Assembly (NCBI GenBank): GCA_945906975.1
Contig: CAMDRY010000226.1
Span: forward strand, 1-5,843
Reading direction: 5' to 3'
Source of the DNA: Bordetella parapertussis
Lineage (GTDB): Bacteria > Pseudomonadota > Gammaproteobacteria > Burkholderiales > SG8-39
Length of the DNA stretch: 5,843 nucleotides
Positions 1 through 5,843 of the stretch are shown here, in pieces. The position numbers and the translations under genes are program-made. A model generated the notes under the pieces. That model was given only the letters and a program-made list of their open reading frames with translations. It had not been told where the DNA came from and did not search any database. How positions within the stretch are numbered: position 1 is the stretch's first letter; every line of letters starts with the position of its first letter.

Positions 1-134
1 AACTAAAGCGCTATCAGGGGCAGTTGGCTGCCTTGCAAACCCTGCTCGAGGCTGGCGATGGCGCAGGATTGGAGACGGTGTTCACGCGGGCACGTGTGGC
101 GCGTGATGGCTGGCTCAAAGGCAATGGCCAGTAG
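1..134 (+). CDS. tyrA: Prephenate dehydrogenase, C-terminal end (partial)
   Basis: Only the last 43 codons are present, read from base 3 to a TAG stop at 132-134; the 5' part lies outside the window. The visible peptide is helical and charged, with a LETVFTRARVARDGW segment near the end. Such an L..F..A...RD.W tail is typical of the C-terminus of prephenate dehydrogenase (NAD-dependent oxidation of prephenate to 4-hydroxyphenylpyruvate in tyrosine synthesis). Position supports this, because tyrA directly precedes aroA in many betaproteobacteria. No catalytic residue is visible, so the call rests on the tail pattern and on synteny. The last codons (Asn-Gly-Gln-stop) fall in the first, imperfect unit of a 9-bp tandem array, so the array may have shaped the end of the protein. 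No terminator is seen after the stop, and read-through into aroA is likely. Confidence 0.65.
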   Translation, partial: LKRYQGQLAALQTLLEAGDGAGLETVFTRARVARDGWLKGNGQ

Positions 135-185
135 GCCCAGTAGGCCTATTAAGCCTATTAAGCCCATAACCCAATTAGCCCAAAT
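123..185. repeat. Degenerate 9-bp tandem array A (TAAGCCYAT-type units)
   Basis: Successive units are AATGGCCAG (123-131), TAGGCCCAG (132-140), TAGGCCTAT (141-149), TAAGCCTAT (150-158) and TAAGCCCAT (159-167). Two more diverged copies of 8 and 10 bases follow (168-175 and 176-185). The array starts within the last three sense codons of the tyrA-like gene and supplies its stop codon. TAGGC at 141-145 can pair with GCCTA at 153-157, a weak 5-bp stem. Because the period is a multiple of three, it leaves tripeptide-periodic open frames on both strands; these look like by-products and not genes. The sequence shows the repeat directly; function is unknown. Confidence 0.85.
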
Positions 186-190
186 GACAC

Positions 191-235
191 ACGGGACGCA
201 CGGGACGCACGGGATGCACGGAATGCACGGGACGC
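191..235. repeat. 9-bp tandem array B (ACGGGACGC units, five copies)
   Basis: Five head-to-tail 9-mers without gaps: ACGGGACGC (191-199), ACGGGACGC (200-208), ACGGGATGC (209-217), ACGGAATGC (218-226) and ACGGGACGC (227-235). The copies differ only by G/A or C/T transitions. The array has the same period as array A, five bases upstream, but a different unit sequence, and it ends 54 bases before the aroA start codon. The short word CCAATTAG occurs on both sides of it (171-178 and 269-276). It resembles slippage-generated minisatellites found between genes in some proteobacteria. No promoter or ribosome binding site can be recognised inside it. Confidence 0.9.
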
Positions 236-289
236 CAATGGCGCAGTCGGCAAACTCGATTTTCTTGGCCAATTAGACGGCGCATCGAC

Positions 290-1603
290 GTGGACCACCT
301 TGACCTTCAACCGATTCGCAACGTCGCCGGCACGGTGCGTCTGCCCGGATCCAAGAGCATTTCCAATCGAGCGCTGTTGCTGGCCGCACTTGCGGCGGGG
401 CAGACGCGACTGCACGGCCTGCTTGCCTCGGATGACACCGGCGTCATGCTGGCCGCGCTGGAAAAGCTGGGCGTGGCGGTGCAGCAGCGCGCCGACGGCG
501 TAGTTGTGATTGACGGCGCTGGGGGCCCCTTTGGCGTCAAGTCGGCCGAACTGTTTTTGGGCAATGCCGGGACGGCGTTTCGCCCGCTTACCGCGGCACT
601 GGCCGTTTGTGGCGGTGAATATGCCTTGTCCGGTGTGCCGCGCATGCACGAGCGGCCGATCGGCGACCTTGTCGATGCATTGAGCGCGCTTGGCGCCCGT
701 ATTGATTATCGTGGCGCCAGCGGATATCCGCCGCTGGCCATTCATGCAGGCCAAATTCGTGCCGGGGGCGGCGTCAGCGTGCGCGGCGATGTGTCGAGCC
801 AGTTTCTCAGTGCGTTGTTGATGGCGCTGCCGCTGACCGGAGAGCGGGTGACGGTGGCGGTGGCGGGCGAGCTGATTTCCAAGCCTTATGTGGAGATCAC
901 CCTCAACACCATGGCGCGCTTTGGTGTTGAAGTGCAGCGCGCAGGCTGGACCGCGTTCACCCTGCCTGCCGGATCGCGCTACGAGGCTGCCGGGGACCTT
1001 TGGGTTGAGGGAGACGCCTCGTCGGCGTCCTATTTCATTGCCGCCGGTGCGATTAGCGCACTGCGCGGCGGCGGGCCGGTGAGAGTTGAGGGGGTTGGCA
1101 GGGGCAGCGTCCAGGGGGACCTGCGTTTTGCCGAGGCGATGCAGGCCATGGGAGCCCGGGTCGAAATGGGCGATAACTGGATAGAGGCCGGTGTGACTGC
1201 AGAGGTCAGGCAAAGGGGCAAACTCAACGCCTTTGATGCCGACTTCAACCACATTCCCGACGCGGCGATGACACTGGCGGTGGCGGCATTGTTCGCCGAC
1301 GGCCCCTGCACCTTACGCAACATCGCCAGCTGGCGGGTCAAGGAGACCGATCGTATTGCAGCCATGGCAACGGAACTCAGAAAGCTGGGGGCGGGTGCCG
1401 AGGAGGGCGCGGACTGGTTGCGGGTGACCCCGCCAAGCCAACTGCGGCCGGCGGTGATCGACACCTATGATGACCATCGCATGGCGATGTGCTTCTCCCT
1501 GGCAGCACTGGGCGGGGTGCTCATCCGCATTAACGATCCGGGCTGTGTTGCCAAAACATTTCCTGAGTATTTTCAGGTTCTTGAGGGCATTTCCCAGCGA
1601 TGA
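290..1603 (+). CDS. aroA: 3-phosphoshikimate 1-carboxyvinyltransferase (EPSP synthase)
   Basis: Cytoplasmic shikimate-pathway enzyme that transfers the enolpyruvyl group of phosphoenolpyruvate to shikimate 3-phosphate, giving EPSP, the step before chorismate. The protein has 437 residues (E. coli 427). Visible motifs are [18 protein letters not shown] (18-35) with the substrate-binding Lys22, the PEP-site loop GNAGTAFRP (91-99), RPIGDL (122-127), SSQF (169-172), NHIPDAA with the probable catalytic base Asp324, RVKETDR with Lys351-Glu352, [12 protein letters not shown] and the C-terminal AKTFPEYF. The GNAGTA loop has the class I form. The start is GTG at 290: the protein then begins MDHLDL, close to the family N-terminus, and no ATG lies in frame nearby. 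No good Shine-Dalgarno sequence precedes it. Its stop overlaps the cmk start (ATGA), which suggests translational coupling. Tyrosine biosynthesis upstream fits the pathway context. Confidence 0.98.
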   Translation: MDHLDLQPIRNVAGTVRLPGSKSISNRALLLAALAAGQTRLHGLLASDDTGVMLAALEKLGVAVQQRADGVVVIDGAGGPFGVKSAELFLGNAGTAFRPLTAALAVCGGEYALSGVPRMHERPIGDLVDALSALGARIDYRGASGYPPLAIHAGQIRAGGGVSVRGDVSSQFLSALLMALPLTGERVTVAVAGELISKPYVEITLNTMARFGVEVQRAGWTAFTLPAGSRYEAAGDLWVEGDASSASYFIAAGAISALRGGGPVRVEGVGRGSVQGDLRFAEAMQAMGARVEMGDNWIEAGVTAEVRQRGKLNAFDADFNHIPDAAMTLAVAALFADGPCTLRNIASWRVKETDRIAAMATELRKLGAGAEEGADWLRVTPPSQLRPAVIDTYDDHRMAMCFSLAALGGVLIRINDPGCVAKTFPEYFQVLEGISQR

Positions 1604-2268
1604 ATCTGGTTCCTGTTATTGCCATAGACGGACCAACAGCTTCGGGCAAAGGTACCATTGCCGAGATCGTTGCCAAGAGTTTGGGTTTTCATTATCTGGA
1701 TAGTGGGGCCTTGTATCGGCTGGTCGCGCTGGCTGCGCAGAAATCCAATATCCCCGCTGATTATGAAGAGAAATTAGGAAATATTGCGGCTACGCTGGAT
1801 GCCCGCTTTGAAGCGGGGGAGATTAGTCTTGGCACGGAGCGGGTGACCGACCAGATCCGGGCAGAGGCCGTCGGCTTGGCTGCATCCAGAGTGGCGGCCT
1901 TGCCGGGCGTGCGGGCGGCTTTGCTGCAGCGACAGCGAGACTACCGGATGAGCCCCGGGCTGGTTGCCGATGGGCGGGATATGGGGTCTGTCGTGTTTCC
2001 CGATGCCCAGCTCAAGGTGTTCCTGACAGCGACCGCCGAAGCACGTGCCGAGCGCAGGTATAAACAGTTGAAACAAAAAGGAATCCCTGCTAACATCGAC
2101 ATCCTTTTGTCGGAGTTGCGCGAGCGCGATGCGCGCGATGCAAGTCGCAGCGTTGCACCACTCGCTCAAACGGCCGATGCCAGGCTCCTTGACAGCACAT
2201 CGCTTGGAATTCAAGAGGTTGCGCAGCTGATTTTGGAATGGTACCGGAACGTGGCAACAAAACGATAA
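1600..2268 (+). CDS. cmk: Cytidylate kinase (CMP/dCMP kinase)
   Basis: Phosphorylates CMP and dCMP to the diphosphates with ATP, in cytoplasmic pyrimidine nucleotide recycling. The product has 222 residues, the usual length of the bacterial family. The Walker A loop is GPTASGKGT (11-19). The nucleotide-monophosphate site appears as YLDSGALYR (32-40) and as [11 protein letters not shown] (123-133). A basic ERRYKQL stretch (150-156) and [13 protein letters not shown] (175-187), with the conserved Asp and Arg residues of the lid and CMP-binding region, follow. The ATG at 1600 overlaps the aroA TGA by four bases. A GAGGG at 1583-1587 is a rather distant possible ribosome binding site, so coupling to aroA translation is the likelier mode of initiation. 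The aroA-cmk-rpsA order is common in proteobacteria. Confidence 0.98.
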   Translation: MNLVPVIAIDGPTASGKGTIAEIVAKSLGFHYLDSGALYRLVALAAQKSNIPADYEEKLGNIAATLDARFEAGEISLGTERVTDQIRAEAVGLAASRVAALPGVRAALLQRQRDYRMSPGLVADGRDMGSVVFPDAQLKVFLTATAEARAERRYKQLKQKGIPANIDILLSELRERDARDASRSVAPLAQTADARLLDSTSLGIQEVAQLILEWYRNVATKR

Positions 2269-2303
2269 AAGGAAAAGAGCAGCAAAACGGTGGCATAGGC
2301 GAC

Positions 2304-2322
2304 CTTGCGGCTGACCCGCAGG
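2304..2322 (+). promoter_or_regulatory. Stem-loop in the cmk-rpsA leader
   Basis: CTTGCGG (2304-2310) pairs with CCGCAGG (2316-2322) in a 7-bp stem with one G-U pair and a 5-base loop (CTGAC). No T run follows, so it is not an intrinsic terminator. It lies 60-78 bases upstream of the rpsA ATG. In E. coli, S1 represses its own mRNA through a structured leader with a weak Shine-Dalgarno sequence; that this hairpin has such a role here is inference. Confidence 0.45.
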
Positions 2323-2347
2323 CGAAGATGCCGGTTTGTTAACTGAC

Positions 2348-2368
2348 CCGCTGTAACTGGCGGTTTTT
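2348..2368 (+). promoter_or_regulatory. Terminator-like hairpin directly before rpsA (possible attenuator or S1 leader element)
   Basis: CCGC (2348-2351) pairs with GCGG (2360-2363), and two G-U pairs can extend the stem (TG with TG) around a TAAC loop. Five T's (2364-2368) follow at once. The short GC stem plus T run has the form of a weak intrinsic terminator. The rpsA ATG begins only 13 bases after the T run, so full termination here would silence rpsA unless it has no promoter further upstream. It may be partial, conditional, or purely an mRNA structure near the ribosome binding site. The structure is seen; the function is inferred. Confidence 0.4.
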
Positions 2369-2381
2369 AAAGCAGGTACTT

Positions 2382-4106
2382 ATGTCTAACGTAGCCACGT
2401 CCGCACCTTCCGACGACATGGAAAGTTTTGCGGCAATGTTTGAAGACAGCCTCACGCGCAAGGAAATGCGTGTTGGGGAAGTGATCACCGGTGAGGTGGT
2501 TCGTGTCGATATGAATTTTGTCGTGATCAACGCCGGCCTCAAGTCCGAGTCGTTTGTCGCGCTCGAAGAGTTCCGCAATGACAAGGGCGAAATCGAAGCC
2601 AAACCGGGCGACTTCGTCTCGGTCTGCATCGAAGCCCTTGAAGACGGCTTCGGCGAAACCCGCCTGTCGCGCGACAAGGCCAAGCGCCTCGCGGCCTGGA
2701 TGGACCTGGAAAAAGCCATGGAAACGGGCGCTCTGGTGTCCGGCCTGATCAGCGGCAAGGTCAAAGGCGGCCTGACCGTCATGACCAACGGCATCCGCGC
2801 TTTCCTCCCCGGCTCGCTCGTCGACATCCGCCCGGTCAAGGACACCACGCCCTTTGAGGGCAAGGAAATGGAATTCAAGGTCATCAAACTCGACCGCAAG
2901 CGCAATAACGTGGTGGTTTCCCGCCGCGCTGTGCTCGAAGCGAGCCAGGGTGAAGAGCGTCAAAAACTGCTGCAGACCCTCGCCGAGGGCGCGGTGGTCA
3001 AGGGCATCGTCAAGAACATCACCGACTACGGCGCATTCGTCGACCTCGGCGGCATCGACGGCCTGCTGCATATCACCGACCTTGCCTGGCGTCGTGTCAA
3101 GCACCCGTCGGAGGTGTTGGCTGTTGGTGATGAGGTCACCGCCAAAATCCTCAAGTTCGATCAGGAAAAGAATCGCGTCTCCCTGGGCATGAAGCAGCTG
3201 GGCGAGGACCCGTGGGTAGGCTTGTCGCGCCGTTATCCGACCAACACGCGCCTGTTCGGCAAGGTTACCAACCTCACCGACTACGGCGCATTCGTCGAAG
3301 TCGAGCAGGGTATCGAGGGCCTGGTGCACGTGTCCGAAATGGACTGGACCAACAAGAACGTTCATCCGTCCAAGGTTGTGCAACTGGGCGATGATGTTGA
3401 AGTCATGATTCTCGAGATTGACGAAGAGCGTCGCCGGATTTCACTGGGCATGAAGCAGTGCCTTTCCAATCCGTGGGATGATTTTGCAATGAATTACAAG
3501 AAGAACGACAAAGTGAAGGGTCAGATCAAATCGATCACCGACTTTGGCATTTTCATCGGCCTGGCCGGCGGTATCGACGGTCTTGTGCACTTGTCGGATC
3601 TGTCATGGAGCGTTCCTGGCGAAGAGGCTGTGCGCAACTTCAAGAAGGGCGACGAAGTCGAGGCCCTGGTCCTGTCCATCGATGTCGAGCGCGAGCGCAT
3701 TTCGCTTGGTATCAAGCAGATGGATGGTGACCCGTTCACCAACTACGTTGCCACGCATGACAAGAACAGCATTGTTCCGGGCACGGTCAAGACCGTCGAT
3801 GCCAAGGGCGCCGTGCTGGTGCTCGAGGGCGAGGTTGAGGGCTACCTGCGCGCGTCGGAGATTTCGCGCGACCGCGTCGAGGATGCGACCAAGCACCTCA
3901 AGGAAGGTGACGAGCTTACGGCGATGATCATCAACGTGGATCGCAAGAACCGCGCAATCAACCTGTCCATCAAAGCCAAGGATATGGCCGACGAAGGCGA
4001 TGCAATGCAGAAGTTGCAGAGCCAGAGCCAGAACGCGGCGAGCAGCGGCAGCACCAATCTGGGTGCGCTGCTCAAGGCCAAGATGGACACCAAAAACGTC
4101 CAATAA
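2382..4106 (+). CDS. rpsA: 30S ribosomal protein S1
   Basis: Large RNA-binding protein of the small ribosomal subunit that captures and unfolds mRNA leaders during initiation. It has 574 residues (E. coli 557) and six S1 (OB-fold) domains, starting near residues 31, 117, 203, 291, 377 and 464. Domains 3-6 follow the classic pattern G.V..I.DYGAFV...G..GL.H.S......, with SLGMKQ or SLGIKQ at the domain ends. Domains 1 and 2 are diverged, as expected for the ribosome-binding part. The tail ends in NLGALLKAK, common in betaproteobacterial S1. The ATG at 2382 has a weak AGG (2374-2376) five bases upstream; a downstream Met13 has no better site. A weak Shine-Dalgarno sequence is normal for rpsA, which S1 autoregulates in E. 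coli. Domains 3 and 4 share an exact 25-base stretch (3019-3043 and 3274-3298). The ihfB gene follows after 19 bases. Confidence 0.99.
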   Translation: MSNVATSAPSDDMESFAAMFEDSLTRKEMRVGEVITGEVVRVDMNFVVINAGLKSESFVALEEFRNDKGEIEAKPGDFVSVCIEALEDGFGETRLSRDKAKRLAAWMDLEKAMETGALVSGLISGKVKGGLTVMTNGIRAFLPGSLVDIRPVKDTTPFEGKEMEFKVIKLDRKRNNVVVSRRAVLEASQGEERQKLLQTLAEGAVVKGIVKNITDYGAFVDLGGIDGLLHITDLAWRRVKHPSEVLAVGDEVTAKILKFDQEKNRVSLGMKQLGEDPWVGLSRRYPTNTRLFGKVTNLTDYGAFVEVEQGIEGLVHVSEMDWTNKNVHPSKVVQLGDDVEVMILEIDEERRRISLGMKQCLSNPWDDFAMNYKKNDKVKGQIKSITDFGIFIGLAGGIDGLVHLSDLSWSVPGEEAVRNFKKGDEVEALVLSIDVERERISLGIKQMDGDPFTNYVATHDKNSIVPGTVKTVDAKGAVLVLEGEVEGYLRASEISRDRVEDATKHLKEGDELTAMIINVDRKNRAINLSIKAKDMADEGDAMQKLQSQSQNAASSGSTNLGALLKAKMDTKNVQ

Positions 4107-4125
4107 CAGCGCGGAATAGTTACCC

Positions 4126-4410
4126 ATGACCAAGTCGGAACTGATTGCCAAACTTGCTGTGCGTTATCCGCAACTGGTGGCCAAGGATGCCGAATTTGCT
4201 GTGAAGATGATCCTCGATGCCATGACGCAAAGTCTGGTCGAGGGGCAGCGTATCGAAATCCGCGGCTTTGGCAGCTTCGGCCTGAATCACAGGCCGGCGC
4301 GAATCGGCCGCAATCCCAAGTCTGGCGAAAAGGTGCGTGTGCCCGAGAAATTCGTGCCCCATTTCAAAGCTGGCAAGGAGTTGCGTGAACGGGTTGATAC
4401 GAAGGCCTAG
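4126..4410 (+). CDS. ihfB: Integration host factor subunit beta
   Basis: DNA-bending protein of the HU/IHF family; with IhfA it forms a heterodimer that kinks specific sites in the nucleoid, affecting transcription, recombination and replication. The product has 94 residues, as in E. coli IhfB. It starts [11 protein letters not shown] like the E. coli subunit. [11 protein letters not shown] (43-53) holds Glu44 and Arg46, which are typical of the beta subunit, and [10 protein letters not shown] (61-70) forms the DNA-inserting arm with the intercalating Pro64. [14 protein letters not shown] (77-90) is the conserved C-terminal helix region. These features separate it from HU and from IhfA. The ATG lies 19 bases after the rpsA stop, with only a weak GGA (4113-4115), so it is probably expressed from the rpsA transcript. 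A strong terminator follows about 50 bases downstream. Confidence 0.98.
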   Translation: MTKSELIAKLAVRYPQLVAKDAEFAVKMILDAMTQSLVEGQRIEIRGFGSFGLNHRPARIGRNPKSGEKVRVPEKFVPHFKAGKELRERVDTKA

Positions 4411-4459
4411 GGTTGAAGAACTGACGCCGGCGAATATGTATTCCGCCATTTCCTGATAC

Positions 4460-4494
4460 ACGGCGGCGCTTTTATGGCGCCGCCGTTTTTGTTT
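4460..4494 (+). terminator. Rho-independent terminator after ihfB
   Basis: CGGCGGCGC (4461-4469) pairs perfectly with GCGCCGCCG (4477-4485) around the 7-base loop TTTTATG; A4460-T4486 adds a tenth pair. The T-rich tract TTTTTGTTT (4486-4494) follows. This is a strong terminator for + strand transcripts, marking the end of the aroA/cmk/rpsA/ihfB unit. The upstream flank is not A-rich, so it should not act on the - strand. Confidence 0.93.
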
Positions 4495-4512
4495 GCCCCG
4501 GTCTTGTTATAG

Positions 4513-4809
4513 ATGAACAAGCTTCTTACGATAGTTGCCTGGATACTGCGCGTGATGCTGTTTCTCGCGCTTTTCCTCTTCGCCATCAAGAACACAGAAA
4601 CCGTGACATTGCGGTTCTGGTTCGAGCAGACCTGGCAGGCGCCTCTGGTGCTGCTGTTGTTGGCTTTTCTTGCCGGTGGTGCGCTGCTTGGCGTACTAGC
4701 CTGCCTCGCGCGCCTGTTCCGCCAGCGTCGCGAAATTGCCCGCCTTAAGCGCGAATTGCGCCTGCGTACCCATGAACCCCCCGTCATCCCGCCGGTCGAC
4801 GCTTCATAA
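4513..4809 (+). CDS. lapA: Lipopolysaccharide assembly protein A (LapA/YciS, DUF1049 family)
   Basis: Small inner-membrane protein that in E. coli works with LapB in lipopolysaccharide assembly and control of LpxC turnover. The product has 98 residues (E. coli about 102). There are two hydrophobic segments, about residues 4-25 and 43-66, joined by a loop with NTETVTLRF, which resembles the N...VT... loop of the family. A basic, coiled-coil-like tail follows (RLFRQRREIARLKRELRLR, 67-85), probably cytoplasmic. The start is fixed at ATG 4513, since an in-frame TAG ends one base before it and a later Met15 would remove part of the first membrane segment. No Shine-Dalgarno sequence is visible, and the gene begins 18 bases after the terminator tract. 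LapB follows after nine bases, supporting a joint function. Confidence 0.92.
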   Translation: MNKLLTIVAWILRVMLFLALFLFAIKNTETVTLRFWFEQTWQAPLVLLLLAFLAGGALLGVLACLARLFRQRREIARLKRELRLRTHEPPVIPPVDAS

Positions 4810-4815
4810 AGGTGG
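4808..4815 (+). promoter_or_regulatory. Ribosome binding site of lapB
   Basis: AAAGGTGG, overlapping the lapA stop codon (TAA 4807-4809), lies three bases before the ATG at 4819 (six from AAAGG). It is the best Shine-Dalgarno match in the window and decides the lapB start. It contrasts with lapA, which has none. Confidence 0.75.
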
Positions 4816-4818
4816 AAC

Positions 4819-5843
4819 ATGCCTGAATTTGAATACTGGTGGCTGCTCGGATTCCCGCTCTTTTTCGCCCTTGGCTGGCTGGCGGCGCGGATCGACATCA
4901 AGCATCTGCTGGCCGAGTCCAAGTCACTGCCGAAGTCTTATTTCCGCGGCCTGAATTTCCTGCTCAATGAGCAGCCGGACAAGGCTATTGATGCGTTCAT
5001 CGAGGTGGTTAAGCTTGATCCGGAGACAATAGAGTTGCATTTCGCGCTAGGCAGCCTGTTTCGCCGGCGCGGGGAAACCGAACGTGCGATCCGCATGCAT
5101 CGCAACCTGCTCGAACGCGGCGACCTGGCAGGGGAGCAGCGACTGGCCGCCATGTTTGAGTTGGGGCAGGACTACCTCAAGGCGGGCTTGCTCGATAGAG
5201 CCGAGGCGGTGTTCGAGAAGTTGCACACCGGCTTGCATCGGGCGGAGGCGCTCGGATTTTTGCTCGATATCTACCAGCAGGAGAAAGAATGGCTCAAGGC
5301 AATCCAGGCTGCAGGCCAGCTGGCCGAGGTGGCCGGTAAGCCGTATCAAAAGGAAATTGCCAATTTTTATTGCGAACTCGCGTTGATCGAAGCGACGCAT
5401 TCGCGCACCGCGCAGGCACATAGCTATCTGGATGAGGCGCTTTCCGTAAATCGCAAATGCGTCCGCGCCAATATGCAACTGGGCGACTTGCATGCGGCTG
5501 CGGGGGAGCACGACAAGGCGGTGCTGGTCTGGACGCGTATAGAGCAACAGACGCCGACGTATCTTGCCTTGGTGGCGCAAAGGTTGATAGAAAGCTACCG
5601 GATTCTTGGACGTATCGAGGAGGGCCTGGTTCTCATCAAGGGTCTGCTCGCCGGGCATGCGTCGCTGGATCTTCTGGACGTGGCCTTCCAGACCACCTTG
5701 GCCACAGCAGGGCCGGAGGAGGCCTACACGCTGGTGCGCGATGAGTTGCGGCGCACTCCCACCCTGCTCGGTCTGGACAAGCTGCTCGAAGCACAATTGA
5801 TCATGGCCCCCGCGGAGCGGCGCCATGACCTGGAGTTGGTGAA
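4819..5843 (+). CDS. lapB: Lipopolysaccharide assembly protein B (LapB/YciM), 3'-truncated by window end
   Basis: Membrane-anchored tetratricopeptide protein. In E. coli, LapB recruits the protease FtsH to degrade LpxC and so limits lipopolysaccharide synthesis. The window holds 341 complete codons; the E. coli protein has 389 residues, so the missing part should include the C-terminal rubredoxin-like zinc-binding domain, which cannot be checked here. An N-terminal hydrophobic anchor spans about residues 7-23 (WWLLGFPLFFALGWLAA). Helical repeats follow: SYFRGLNFLLNEQPDKAIDA (40-59) begins the first TPR and LGSLFRRRGETERAIRMH (77-94) continues the next. Further repeats include LGQDYLKAGLLDRAEAVFEK, the conserved IANFYCELAL (180-189) and LGDLHAAAGEHDKAV. 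These match the LapB pattern closely. The ATG at 4819 has a good AAAGGTGG upstream. The frame stays open to the end, with no frameshift. Confidence 0.96.
   Translation, partial: MPEFEYWWLLGFPLFFALGWLAARIDIKHLLAESKSLPKSYFRGLNFLLNEQPDKAIDAFIEVVKLDPETIELHFALGSLFRRRGETERAIRMHRNLLERGDLAGEQRLAAMFELGQDYLKAGLLDRAEAVFEKLHTGLHRAEALGFLLDIYQQEKEWLKAIQAAGQLAEVAGKPYQKEIANFYCELALIEATHSRTAQAHSYLDEALSVNRKCVRANMQLGDLHAAAGEHDKAVLVWTRIEQQTPTYLALVAQRLIESYRILGRIEEGLVLIKGLLAGHASLDLLDVAFQTTLATAGPEEAYTLVRDELRRTPTLLGLDKLLEAQLIMAPAERRHDLELV

Noticed and set aside
123..235. CRISPR array
   Set aside because: Units are 9 bp, contiguous and without spacers, so they are tandem repeats and not a CRISPR.
58..246. Direct repeat ATGGCGCAG at 58-66 and 238-246
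   Set aside because: Nine bases with no extended similarity around them; likely chance in GC-rich sequence.
58..276. Small + strand open frame with PIK and HGT tripeptide repeats, and a - strand frame (3-272) with GLI and PCV repeats
   Set aside because: The 9-bp period keeps several frames open by chance and produces repeated tripeptides; the + frame also overlaps the tyrA end out of frame, and the - frame would start at TTG. Neither has a convincing start.
158..1252. Long - strand open frame of 364 codons through aroA and the tandem arrays
   Set aside because: It is antisense to a clear aroA gene, its composition is that of a GC-rich shadow frame, and its last residues are only the translated repeat. 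No domain is recognisable.
2367..3383. Long - strand open frame of 338 codons antisense to rpsA
   Set aside because: It mirrors the S1 coding sequence, is rich in His and Asp as complementary frames of such genes are, and has no recognisable motif or ribosome binding site.
4413..4440. Possible promoter TTGAAG with TATGTA after ihfB
   Set aside because: The -10 match is poor (three of six), and any transcript from it would meet the strong terminator at 4460-4494 before lapA.

Overview
The window is a conserved housekeeping block of a Gram-negative proteobacterium, most likely a betaproteobacterium of fairly high GC content. The order is the end of a tyrA-like gene, then aroA, cmk, rpsA, ihfB, lapA and lapB, all on the + strand. 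Ribosomal protein S1 and AroA carry sequence signatures that I recall from betaproteobacteria such as Neisseria and Burkholderia, for example [10 protein letters not shown] in AroA and the NLGALLKAK tail of S1. The genus cannot be fixed from this sequence alone.

Region by region: positions 1-134 hold the last 43 codons of a probable prephenate dehydrogenase. Positions 123-235 carry two short degenerate tandem arrays, both with a 9-bp period, in the tyrA-aroA gap. AroA (290-1603) and Cmk (1600-2268) overlap by four bases. A 113-bp gap (2269-2381) with two hairpins, the second followed by five T's, precedes rpsA (2382-4106). IhfB follows after 19 bases (4126-4410). A strong intrinsic terminator (about 4460-4494) closes that block. 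LapA (4513-4809) and lapB (4819 to the window end, truncated) form a second pair. No gene-free stretch exceeds 300 bases.

The genes cover aromatic amino acid synthesis (TyrA, AroA), CMP/dCMP phosphorylation (Cmk), translation initiation (S1), DNA bending (IHF beta) and control of lipopolysaccharide synthesis (LapA/LapB). The block probably makes one or more overlapping transcripts: the aroA-cmk overlap suggests translational coupling, and the terminator separates ihfB from lapAB.

I see no new biological system. No mobile element, CRISPR array, RNA gene or foreign cargo is visible. The points most worth a second look are the 9-bp arrays before aroA, the terminator-like hairpin just ahead of rpsA, and the lack of a visible promoter or Shine-Dalgarno sequence for lapA behind a strong terminator.
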